64,000 bases of DNA from Strobilurus pachycystidiatus (Eukaryota; Basidiomycota; Agaricomycetes; Agaricales; Physalacriaceae): assembly GCA_019915135.1 (NCBI GenBank), contig JAHLMK010000003.1, positions 2,976,001-3,040,000 of the forward strand. Reading direction: 5' to 3'. The position numbers were made by a program, and so were the translations under genes. This document shows positions 48,084 to 58,186 of the stretch, in pieces. The notes under the pieces are model-generated. The model searched no databases, was not told the origin of the DNA, and saw only the letters and a program-made list of their open reading frames with translations. How positions within the stretch are numbered: the first letter of the stretch is position 1; every line of letters starts with the position of its first letter.

Positions 48084-50603
48084 ATGAGCGCCCCCAAGCT
48101 TCCCGCCCCGAGGACTAAGACTTCCACTCGCCTCAAGAACTGTCGGCCCATCTCTTGGAGGCAATAGTCAGTTCTTCTCTGCTTCCCTTTCCTACGACTT
48201 GTACTGACTGCGACCCACAGTCAGGTCCTCAAAGAGCCGGACGTCGATGTAAGTCGGCCGTTTGTCGTCGAGCGTACCCACTCTGTCACTCATGCGTCCG
48301 TCTAGAATATCATAAGGCTATTTGACGACATCCACGTCAGGATCGACCAATTTTTCCCAACGAAGAGAAGCGAGACATGGCAAGTGTTGAAGGCCAAGGA
48401 GGTAAACATTCGTTGGGATCTAGTTCTCGAGAAGGACCCCGCTTGCACACCGTACGAAAAGCTGCTGTTTCCATACATCGGCCTCCCTACGGGTGGCATT
48501 GTGATTGAGTATGAGAGCGCGAAGACCACGGTTCGTGCTAAATTGCCAGTTGTGTGTCTTCTTCTCCCTCATGCTGTTGTACCTGCAGAAGCCTAAGAAG
48601 CCTAAGGCCGTTGGCGCTGAGGCCGGACCAGTTCGAATTCCTGGTTCAGGAAGTAGTACCGCCGCCGGTGGCGAAATAGGCGGGGGTGGTGGCGGAAGTG
48701 CGGGTGACGGAGGCGCAGCCGCTGGCGCTGAGGGTGGTTTGGAAAGCGCTCAGGGCGGGACTGCTAGCTCTCAGGGTGAAACTGGTAGCCCTCCGACCGA
48801 ACCTGCTGCCATCCAGCTCGAAACTGCTGCCGCCGAAGCCAGATCTGCTGCCAGTCAGCTCGAATCTGCTGCCGGCCGGGCCGAATCTGCTGCCGCCCAG
48901 GCCGAATCTGCTCCCGCCCAGGCCGTATCCGCTGCTGCTGCACCGGGATCCACTGGCGAATTACCCGGAACGTCCGGCACGATTGAACCGAACTTCGAAC
49001 CTCCCCAGACAGTCAACCCGAAGGATTTGACGATCCACCCAGCGCCTGCGGCCAACTATGGCGACGACCTCGGCACTCCCATGGACGTTGACCGGTTCGA
49101 CGATGCATTTCGCGAACAATCTCCCGATATGGACGATGACCACGCCCGAGGCCGCAAGCGACGTCGATGTACACCCGCTGCAGAAAGTCAGTACACTCCG
49201 ACAATCCCAAATGAGATGGGAAACTCACTTAGATCACAGTCCCTTTCTACAACCGTGTCCCCCCCCCTGAGGACACAACTTTGGAAGTGCTCATGAAGGA
49301 ACAGGACTACAAGGTCATCACTTTGCCCGCTGACGACGAAGATGGTACCGGGACGGTCTTTTGGATGCTGATCATACTACACGACGACCGTCAGAGAAGG
49401 ATAGAGGACTTTGATTTAGGTATGAACATCATCGCCAGCGTACCAGCTGCAGGGGTCGAGTGGGGACTGGACATGACTCTCGGAATGTGGGAATTCGCAC
49501 TCTTGAAGGTCATCGACCTTTACCTGCGAGAGAGCTGCCGGATGGCGGGTGTGGGGGCTTTGGGAAACTTCACTCTGGCGACCAAGTCCGGGCTTTCCTC
49601 CGCCCCGGTCACCACCCCTTTGCTGAAATTCGAGGCGAATGAAACCGGTCTTCCCGCGGACGCCAGCTCATATGCACTCCTCTGCTCCCTGGAGAAACAA
49701 CCCATCTTTCACTACAGTGTAAGGCCAGAGCAAGACGGCAAAGCTGCCGGGGACGACAAGAAAGGGTGGATCTGGGTGCCCTTTCGCACCACTCCCGGAG
49801 AACATCTCAATTACCGACTTACTGTCTCGCTTCATGACAATGTGGTGAGTTCTTCAGAACGTTGCCTTCTCTCTCCCTGCGCTCATGCATATAGTTTCCG
49901 GAACCAGGCAACAGTCGCACGAGCCGTGAGGAAGCTCGACTGGCTCGCGAGGAAGCTCGAGTGGCTAAGCGGCAGGCTGCGCACGCGCTGTACTGCAAAT
50001 GGCTGATGTCTATCCCTGAGAAGGCGAAGTTCATCCATGCCCTCACTGTCAAATTGGCTGGGCGACAGACCGTTAGCCGACCTAAACCTCTGACGTTCAC
50101 TGTGGCTGAATGGCGCGAGCTTGCACCACCTATCAGCGCGATGTTCCGAGCCAAGAGCTTTCGGCAAGAGCTGCAGAAAGCTGGCGAGCGAGAGTTGGGG
50201 AAATATGCCGATCAACCCGACGGTGAGTACAACGTTTCAAAACGGCGACATGCATCTGATGATGACGAGTATAGACATTCTCGACGCTGTCTTCGTGCAA
50301 GCTGACATGAATGCGTTTCTGAAAGCGGATGGGCGGGGTGATCTCTTGCGTCCTCTTGTCAAGGCTGGTGAGCTCCTGGAGATTGTAGCAAGCAAGGATC
50401 TGGATCCTCCCTACCACGAGAGAGCGACCAAGTATTTGGACAGCCTGAAGCAGTCTTCTGCTCTTGGCTACGACAACCTGATGCTGCGACTTGCAGCCAT
50501 GGGCCCATCCGAGAAAGTCTACAAGCCAGAAGCGTCCCTGGCAAAGGCGCTGGCCAAACAGAAGGAATTGGCTGCTCTGCAAATGGCACATGAAGCGCAG
50601 TAG
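48084..50603 (+). CDS. Large protein with heptad-repeat coiled coil, unknown function
   Basis: About 720 residues from ATG at 48084 (MSAPKLPAPRTKTSTRLKN). A small N-terminal domain (NIIRLFDDIHVRIDQFF, WDLVLEKDPACTPYEKLLFP) is followed by a Gly/Ala-rich disordered part. Six tandem seven-residue units follow (48817-48942; LETAAAE, ARSAASQ, LESAAGR, AESAAAQ, AESAPAQ, AVSAAAA). A nuclear-localisation-like DHARGRKRRRCTPA comes next. A globular domain follows (VLMKEQDYKVITLPADDED, SCRMAGVGALGNFTLAT, FHYSVRPEQDGK, WVPFRTTPGEHLNYRL), then a charged helix (SREEARLAREEARVAKRQAA) and a C-terminal helical domain ending ALQMAHEAQ. No family recognised. It sits directly upstream of the KDZ-related gene on the same strand. 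Confidence 0.62.
48817..48942 (+). repeat. 21-bp in-frame repeat, six degenerate units
   Basis: Six consecutive 21-bp units centred on GCCGAATCTGCTGCCGCCCA encode the Ala/Glu/Ser heptads of the gene around it. Units 3 to 5 are most alike, which suggests recent slippage. The heptad period suits a weak coiled coil. Confidence 0.85.
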
Positions 50604-50741
50604 ATAGTGAGGAGTGTACTTGTAGATATTGGAGCTTATGGCAGTCATGCTCAAAGACCCGGAACAATTTGCAATGTGTGTCTGTTCAGTGTGAAGCCAA
50701 TTACGAGTGTCCGACCCCGTTCTTGGTCCAGAACTCCCACC

Positions 50742-53133
50742 ATGTTCCTTCCCGCTCTTCTTCGAGCCATCGCCGACGGTCTCGAGCAACTGACGTGGGC
50801 TCCACATTCGCTGACGCTGGAGACCTTCGCCACTTTCATCGCTCTTGTGAACGTCCATGGAGAGACTCTGCGTGATGGGAACGCCCTCTGGCCTGTCGAA
50901 TTGCCTGAAAATTTGCTGGTGACGTCGGCGTTGCTTTTGGACATGGCCGTATCGGACGTGGACGATCTCTGGGCGGTGATACGAGACCACATGCCAATTT
51001 TGTGTACCCTCCCCTCCGAGCAAAAGGTGGAGGTTTTGTTGGCTAAATATGGGGGGAAGCACCGGATCGGTGAGAGTCTTGGGCAGTACTGTTAAGCAAC
51101 GTGATGAACAATGATCCATCGTCCAGGTGTCAAGGTCATAGCTCCGCCTGTCAAGCTCTGTCCCAACTGCCCTACAACGGCACTCCAGCAAAGCAAGAAC
51201 AGGCCAATCGAATGCAAGTTGTTCACATTGGCGAAGGGTATCCAACCTGTATACGCCATATCCAAATATTGCCGCCGTAAGACATGCCTTTCATTGTAAA
51301 GTACTCCTTCCGACTTTGACTTCCGTACAGACTGCAAAACCTACTTCTGGCCTGCATATTGGGTACGCAATGCCGATGGCGCAGCCCCAGCTCGAGTGTA
51401 TTACTCGGGAATTCCTCAGTATATCCATGCAGAGCTTCACAGCTACGTAGAGAGGGACCTGGCCGAGCACTGGCGATACGAAATGGTTCTGCAGCAGTGA
51501 GTGAGCCCGCGGTCGTCGGTGACAGCACTGATGCCTAGTTTTACACAGTGCATCTGCTGTGGGAATTTGCACCGTCTACAACCTGCTGCTCGAGGGACGT
51601 CCGTGGGCAAGAGGCTCAACACTGTCATGGCGTCTGGATCGGGACATCATTTGGACTACATTTTGGATGTTGGCTCTCTTCAAGTGGTACGATCGAATGC
51701 CAGGAAGGCTTTTAATTGTCCCTCATCTCGGGGACCAATCGAAACGATTCGACGCTGCACTCGAGGATCGCAATTTGGAGATCGCAGGTACTGGCCAGCC
51801 GCTGTACGGGCATGTGTGCGATCTATGCTTCAAGCTCATCAAGGTGGATGGAGTCATTGGTGCGTAATCATAAAGGATACATGGGCAAGCTGCTGATAAC
51901 GGGTGTAGAACGGATGCATGCATGTGTCTTCGACGGCGTCTCGTTAGGACATTCTTGCTGTTCTGTAGCTCCGGATGACAACAACCTCCCATGTATTGTG
52001 CCCTTAGAGAACCCCAAGGACAAGTTCTGCTCCGTCCATGCCGAGCGGCGGTTGATGTGTTTCGTCTTGGACTGCAACAACGATCATCTTCCGGGGAAAC
52101 GATCGTGTGCAGATCCCGAACATCAAGGATTGGAAGGATTGGAAGCTGCTCAGCTGCGTTCGTCGACAAACGAGCTCCATAAGCGGGCAGCACGGGTCCC
52201 AGCGGTCGAAAGCCCAGGAATTCGTGAACCGTCTGCAGAAGCAGACTACCATTGCATTGCAGCGGAAAGGGGAGAACCCGAAGAACAGGACGACAGCAGT
52301 GACGAGGACGAATTGGTGGGCCCGTCTACGTCTTCTAGTCAGGCAAAAAAGAAACGGCTGCCGGTCATGGATAAGGAGCCTGCCTGGAAAAAGAAAAGGA
52401 AACGACTCACCCGTCGACGGTATACACATAACGACCAGGTGGCAGTCCGCCCTTGTGGTATGATCGTTGGTAGGACAGTCTTTTTTCGAGCTGAAGGAGT
52501 AATGGCCATGAGGGTGAGGACCACGTCGTTACGAGGAGACCCAGACCAGATGAGACTTACCAACCTCGTAGTCATTCATTGAGAGCCTATTTCCTGAATG
52601 GCTCCCCGAAGCGTTCCCGACACACATCTTTTTTGACAAGGCATGCCACTTGCTAGAGCATCTGGAGAAGCGGGGACATATCCGGTTGACAGCCCGCTGT
52701 CGCTATCTATTGGACGTATTCCACGGTGCCAACTGCCATGCCGAGAGCGACGAGTATTGCAATATCCACTGTAACCCTGCCCTGTACAAGGAGATCTTTG
52801 ACGAGGTTGGACGTTGCGTCTTCAACTCTTCCGCTTGCGAAGAGACGAACGTCTGGTATGGAGCCTTTCAAACTGTGGTTAGAGAAATGGCCGCGCGAAC
52901 GTGAGCCCCACTTTTGCTCACCTGGACTATGACAACTTAATCTTGGTGACGTCTCTTCGCTCAGCTACAACTTCTTCCTGGACGAAGCGGTCATCATACA
53001 CAACGAGCTCGTCGAGGATAAACTACGCACCGGTGGCTTCAACCCAATGGTATTACCCAGAGAATTCTGGGACGGATCTTGGACACGAAGGGAGACTGAG
53101 GAACGGTCGGTCAACACGGATGAGGAGAGATAA
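50742..53133 (+). CDS. KDZ-transposase-superfamily protein with CxC5 and CxC6 clusters
   Basis: About 690 residues. After a helical N-terminus (MFLPALLRAIADGLEQLTW) comes a CxC5-type cluster, VKLCPNC then KYC/RHCKTYFWPAYW across an intron. Next is a helical region (ICTVYNLLLEGRPW). A CxC6-type part follows: HVCDLC, MHACVFDGVSLGHSCC, FCSVHAERRLMCFVLDCNND, KRSCADPEHQ. After an acidic and NLS-like linker (AWKKKRKRLTRRR) comes RPCGMIVGRTVFFRAEGV, then FFDKACHLLEHLEKRG, LLDVFHGANC, YCNIHCNPALYKEI and FNSSACEETNVWYGAF. These match the C-terminal half of KDZ (Kyakuja-Dileera-Zisupton) transposase-like proteins. Candidate acidic residues are D of VFDG, D of FFDKAC and E of CEETN. CxC5/CxC6 proteins occur with KDZ transposons in basidiomycetes. 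Whether this copy is active cannot be told. Confidence 0.8.
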
Positions 53134-54026
53134 CGATGAAACCTGCACATTCAGTCAGATCGGGCGTATGTGCTGGGATTGACGTTCGCTTACCTGCACA
53201 TACCCTTGAAGTGACTTGTGTCCAGCGGTTTGGGTACAATAGGTGCTTCCCAAGGCTCGGCACAGAGACGCAGGTCGCGAGGGAGGGAGGAACCGGCTCA
53301 ACTCGACCGCCCACGGCCACAACTCTCCGGAAAACGCCCTCCAGCCCGTGGACTGGAACGTCGAGGATAGGGGGCATCCAGCTCGAAACGCCAGCCGCTA
53401 AGGCCGAGTCTCTCCCTTCAATGAGAAGCCCAACAGCACGATGGCTTGGACTGGCGGAGCCAGCCCGTGCACGCGCAATGAATCCTGTTCCTTGCGAGAC
53501 GCAGGAAGGAGCATGGGTTGCATAGTGCAACAGCCACATGTCGGCCAGAGAAGATTAGAAACAGAGAGTGATGAAGACGAGGGACGAAGCCAAAGGGATG
53601 ATGTCGTAATTCATGCTCAATCGGTTTGTTTGGTAGCACGAGCAGTATACAACAGAATATCTTACTCAACTTGCCACTTGTCCGTTGACCACCCTCGAAC
53701 ACGCGAAGTGTTCCACCGAGCTGTTCACAGGGTTTCTTCCACCGGTGTTCCACTTGGTGGTCGATATTTGGTGCATGTTAAGCACGTCGTCAAGGACATT
53801 CGACTCTTTGTTGCGTTGCCTCTTACTTCCTCGTGCCATTTTTTTTCCGTGCCCACCTATTGTTTTTCGGTGGCCCCAATGTAAGCTCTCCGACTTCCCT
53901 CTCCCTTGGTGGCGGACTGAGCTGTGTGAATCCTATAGGCAACACTCTTTGCGCCCTCGACTGCCGCCTTTGAGCATCCCGCCCTCCCCAAGTGCGGCTG
54001 ACCGACAGGACGTTCTCAGCACTCCC
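53134..54026. other. Intergenic, perhaps 5' exon of the TET/JBP gene
   Basis: About 890 bp between the KDZ-related stop and the chosen TET/JBP start. The TET/JBP frame stays open upstream to 53685, so an upstream start or exon is possible. Other open frames show no domain. Confidence 0.4.
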
Positions 54027-55265
54027 ATGGAGGAAATGTCTCCCCTCACTCCGATACCTGATTCGCCCGTCCCTGGTGAGTTCCTGTCAACCTCGACTAA
54101 TTTGCTCATAGGCTTACACATCCCAGAACCCATGCCTCCGGCAGTCGAGAAGATTTACCGCGACTTTAGTGACAAGCCATCAAAGTCTCCGTTCCGCGAG
54201 AAAGATGCCCATCGAACAATGAAGAAGCTGTTCGATGTGATGGCGCAGTCAGCCAACACATGTGCGTGACTTCTATTCTCTGCACTTCCATGACATACTA
54301 ACCATACCTCATAGGGCGAACAGAATTCAATATCGAGAAACCTAAAGCTTCTCCACGCGGTGTGGTAATTGTCCCTTGGGACGACTACAGGGTGATGGAG
54401 GGTGAGACCCCTAGCCGCATCGTCGATTGCAATGGCGAAACCCTGGTTGCCTACTTTCCTGGAGCCATTTCCGAGGGTGGAAGGGTGAGTGTGTGAGTGT
54501 CATCGTCGGATCTTCATACATACTGATGTCAATAGCAACGGCTCAACGAAACCATTGCAGAGTACATCAAGACGGTCCCACCTCGAGAGGGTGCTTCGGC
54601 CACTGCGGCAGAAAAAGTCGGGAAGTACTTGAAGGTACCAGGCCAGTTGACGGGAGAGATTAGGGTGGCACGTTGTTGGCATGCCATCGGCCACCAGGTA
54701 TGTATGTGGTTCATGTTGCTTTGACCTGCTACTAATGTGATGCGTAGCGTTCAGGAGTTGCTGTGCCCAGTGCCGATGGCTTCCATAACACTACGTCTGC
54801 CTCTGCGACAGCACGCTTATGGGAGCGCATGCACACCCTGTCCTGGCTTATTAACGAAGGCATCCGCCTGCTGGACGAGCCACTCTATCACAATCTCACC
54901 CTCTTGCGACAGCGTTCAGAAGAGCACCACCCCATCCTCAAAGCTCTCAATCACATCGACCCCCTTCTGCTGGAGGGACGTGAAATCTACTTCAACCGTC
55001 AATCCGGTCTCCACACAGACTCACATGATCCCCCCAAGGCTTCGCTGTTCTAACAGTTGCCGGCGGGCCTATTACTGGTGGTTATGTTCATGTCCCGGGA
55101 ATGAAAGTACGTGTTCGCCTGCACCCCGGGGATGTTGTATATATACGTGGACGGATCCTCCAGCACGAGATTGAGCCGTGGACTGGGGGAGCAAGAATAG
55201 CGATTCCTCATTTCACACATACCAGTCTGTGGCGCGAGTGCGGTTTAGGGCACCTGGTTACGTAG
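54027..55265 (+). CDS. TET/JBP-family dioxygenase, frameshifted in this sequence
   Basis: 2-oxoglutarate/Fe(II) dioxygenase of the TET/JBP family, which oxidises 5-methylcytosine (or thymine in JBP) in DNA. Start taken at 54027 (MEEMSPLTPIPDSPVPG). Exons give EKIYRDFSDKPSKSPF, ASPRGVVIVPWDDYRVMEGE, RIVDCNGETLVAYFPGAI, LTGEIRVARCWHAIGHQ and a core start SGVAVPSADGFHNTTSASATA. The catalytic HxD is LHTDSHDPP (55012-55035). The rest of the core lies in another frame: TVAGGPITGGYVHVPGM, RLHPGDVVYIRGRILQHEIE, WTGGARIAIPHFTHTSLW, with the distal His (QHE) and the 2OG-binding Arg (GGARI), ending at 55265. A run of six C (55030-55035) lies at the switch; one extra base there would restore a single frame, and no GT...AG intron fits. 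It is therefore either a recent pseudogene or a sequencing error. Length about 370 residues. Confidence 0.8.
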
Positions 55266-55462
55266 AGTCGTTATGTTGTGGACATGGACAGTCTAGTCTG
55301 TAGCAACCATCCGTAGTACAAACGTAGTATGTTTTGAGGTCCTGCAAGTATATCATAAAAGTCTCGATTGTATCATTTCTTTTGTAAGGGCAGACGTAAG
55401 AATTTGAGAGCCGTAAGAATTTGAGAACCGTAAGTGAAAGTTCAAGATCACAAGGAAGCCTG

Positions 55463-56137
55463 TCAGTCTCCAGGTTCGAATTCTGCAGCCTTCATCTCAT
55501 CCTCAGCAATGGCTTCCCACAAACAGTTCCTGTACTTGGTGATCTGGTCCTCTAGAGCACCAGGTGAGTTCTTCCTGTTCTATTTCAAACAGAGCCGGCG
55601 CTCACCAATCCAGCTCGGGTCAGGCTGCCAAACTTCATCGACTTCAAGTGCTTGCGGGCTGGTGTCTTGCTTAATCATATGATCTCTGAAGTTGCAGAGG
55701 GTGTCGAGGGCTTGGAAAGTTTCGAACATGTCCTCCGACACCCACCTATGTACAATTTGAATAAGCGATACCGATTAACAAAGCTCTTTCACTGACGAGT
55801 TGTGCTCCGGTGCCCAATCCTGCCACTTAAGACAGTACTCCCAATCGTTCTCCCCTACCCTCTTAATAGCTACAACAGCCTCTAGGCCAGTGTGAGTCGG
55901 GTGTGGTGGGGATGACACCTGGGTCTATCACTCACCAAAGGGCCAGGTCTCGTCGACACCCAGTCCTGCTCTATCTCCAGAGCCTGTGTCCGAGGGTTCG
56001 TCGCTCTCAGGGTGGGCTGCCCCGGGATCGACTGGTTCTTTCTTTGCACGAGAAGCGGCCTGACTTCTGAGCAGACGCTGCGTCGCGTACTCAGGAGAGC
56101 GTGCTGGCTTTGTCTGGCGTCGAGGCGTCCTAGGCAT
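55463..56137 (-). CDS. Chromodomain protein
   Basis: Short protein of about 165 residues on the opposite strand to its neighbours. It starts MPRTPRRQTKPARSPEYATQ at 56137; the N-terminus is basic then acidic (ESDEPSDTGSGD). The chromodomain is built from three exons: DETWPF, EAVVAIKRVGENDWEYCLKW followed by QDWAPEHNS, and WVSEDMFETFQALDTLC. This has the conserved aromatic and W-x-x-W pattern (YCLKWQDW, NSW). The first intron is a normal GTGAGT; the second donor is GTCAGT. The C-terminus is DQITKYRNCLWEAIAEDEMK ending at 55463. Chromodomains read methylated histone lysines; here the aromatic cage cannot be judged with certainty. It has no integrase attached, so it is not a retrotransposon remnant by its visible content. 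Confidence 0.72.
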
Positions 56138-56447
56138 CGCCAAGTGGGTCGTGAGTTCTGCTAAGATGTGGGTGATGGAAGTGTGTAGAGCAACACATTA
56201 TCACCCGGTTTCCCAGTAAATGGAATTGTGCCACTGCTCCCAGCAATGCAGAAACGCGGGCATTCTCTATGTTAACGCTCCCGGTAGTGCCATATGTGCC
56301 CTCGCGATCGCCGGCAACTGCTGGCGGCTATCTCTATTTCCGATCGCCCTTCGGAAATAATGCTTGTAAAGGGATTTAACGCCAGCGGCAAAAGCGACAA
56401 GCCATTAGACCATACCACATCCATCTCCCTCGTTCCACATCACCGAC
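56138..56447. promoter_or_regulatory. Divergent intergenic stretch, likely promoter
   Basis: 310 bp between the start of the chromodomain gene (minus) and the start of the next gene (plus). It contains AACTGCTGGCGG near 56310, a 12-mer also present in the third copy of the 122-bp repeat at about 39779. Confidence 0.4.
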
Positions 56448-58018
56448 ATGCCAACCTCTCAGGCCTCTCAAGGCACTCTCATCAACGGCGCCCTCGACAC
56501 CTTACAAGAAGAGATTCAAATGCTCGTTGACACTCCTGACTTCCAGTTCACCCAAAATACCAACGCACAGCGGCATCACCTACGACGTGCCACACATCGT
56601 CGCCTTACCGACGTTCTTGCGATGGTTCCACCACCAACTCCGGAAGCTCCTCCGGGGCGAGAGACACCCGACTCTACACCGCGTCATCGCACCCAACAGA
56701 CAAATCGCCCTACGGGTTCCATGCCGTCTCAACCCCAGGCAGCAGGTCTTGATCCATCCACGGCTGCGAGGTGGCTGGCCATCCAAGAGAAGGCTCGGCA
56801 ATTGGGTCCCATCGACGCCCAAACATTTACACGAAGAATCTGGAATTCCCCTCCAGAAAGACTCACCACCGAAGCCGTTGAGGATGAAGCGTTGGTTTGC
56901 CTGCTTCGAGGTTACCAGGATGAACCGGGAAATTGGGTGCACATCTCACCTCATGTCATCTTGGAGTTCCCGCTTTGCTGAAGTCTTGACTAGAGAGATG
57001 GTATAGCACAGTTCAAGAACCCTCTCGGCGACTACTTGAACAATTTAGTATTCCCAGATGACGACCTTGAGTATGTCAACCAGTTGTTCGTGGTGCGTAT
57101 CTCGCGTGGTGTTTCACCCCCACGACTGGATTGTTTCTTCGGCAGGAATTTCTCGACGCTGACCGCCAGAATCGAATCCAAACCTTTCTCTTCCACATCG
57201 TTAGCTTCATCAAACAACGATACTTTGTCGATGCACTCATGATGTGCGAAGAATTCAGCGAACAAGACAGCTTTGCTGCCCGCAGGTACCACGAACACAT
57301 TGCCACACACCAGCTGGGTGGTATTGCGTGCCGGATTCAGGATGCGGCAACCCCTCCCAAGGAAAGGGAGGAGCTCAGGAAGCGTATTGCGAGGTGGAAG
57401 CGTACGCTGGCGAAGCTGTTCGACGCTTCCCTCGACCAGGCGGACCTGTTATACGACTTGTATGGTGCAGTAAGTACGAAATCATGTCGACAGCAGTACG
57501 TGACTTACTCCCCATTACCAGTTCGGGGCCACTATGCTCCTGGATCCCTTCTGGCATGCTCCTTGGTTGGGGCAGTCCTCTTGCACCAAAAGTTTTCACA
57601 AGCTAGTACGCCATGCATGCGCAGAGCACCCGCTGGAGCATCAAGCGCTGAGCGATGCGCACTATGTGCTCCGCGAGTTCGTGAGTGTCTTGGGGGGTGA
57701 GGAAACTGTTGAATTGGTGGATGTCTGGCATAAAGGTTATCCCCCGAACAACTACATCGAGACGAACACTCCCGCACCTGCTTAGTGTGGCGAAACGGTC
57801 CGAAGTTCGACTCCATGGACCAGTCCAGTCCTTTCCGCCGTGTTTATCTGCTGGAGAAGGTCGACGACGTGGGCCCCTGCGAATATCCAGCTTGGCAGTG
57901 GGGACGGCGTGATTCTAGTCGCGTCGCACCCGAGGGCAATCAGCTTCCGCGGCTGATGAGAAGTGGCGTGGCCAGGTCGTTTCTTCTGGATCCAAGGGAG
58001 ATCGGGCGTGCACCGTAG
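56448..58018 (+). CDS. Protein of unknown function in the accessory block
   Basis: About 430 residues in five or more exons; I do not recognise it. It starts MPTSQASQGTLINGALDTLQ at 56448, with a disordered Pro/Thr-rich part then a helical segment (ARWLAIQEKARQLGPIDAQ). Downstream exons give AQFKNPLGDYLNNLVFPDDD, EFLDADRQNRIQTFLFHIVS, ALMMCEEFSEQDSFAARRYH, EREELRKRIARWKRTLAKLF and DPFWHAPWLGQSSCTKSFH. A final GT...AG intron (about 57736-57785) joins VWHK to VWRNGPKFDSMDQSSPF, ending DPREIGRAP at 58018. The fold looks largely helical; no catalytic pattern is evident. Confidence 0.6.
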
Positions 58019-58186
58019 AACAGTAGCACGAAGGATGGTTTAAGTCCCATTGGAGGAAACTTGGGTTTGGAGGTGCATAGTCGGTATGTACTTATAGAAC
58101 AAGGACATCTGATCTGTGGCAGTGTTTGGCTCCGTGTTTGTATCCGCTCTCTCAATACACTGCTACCACGACGTCTTCACTCTGCC

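Noticed and set aside
55020..55045. An intron explaining the frame change in the TET/JBP gene
   Set aside because: The only GT...AG pair that could be used (GTCTCC...CCCAAG) would remove the catalytic HxD and is too short.
55463..56137. Chromodomain gene as a retrotransposon integrase remnant
   Set aside because: No reverse transcriptase, RNase H or integrase sequence is seen on either side, and the chromodomain exons have intact introns, which a retro-copy should lack.
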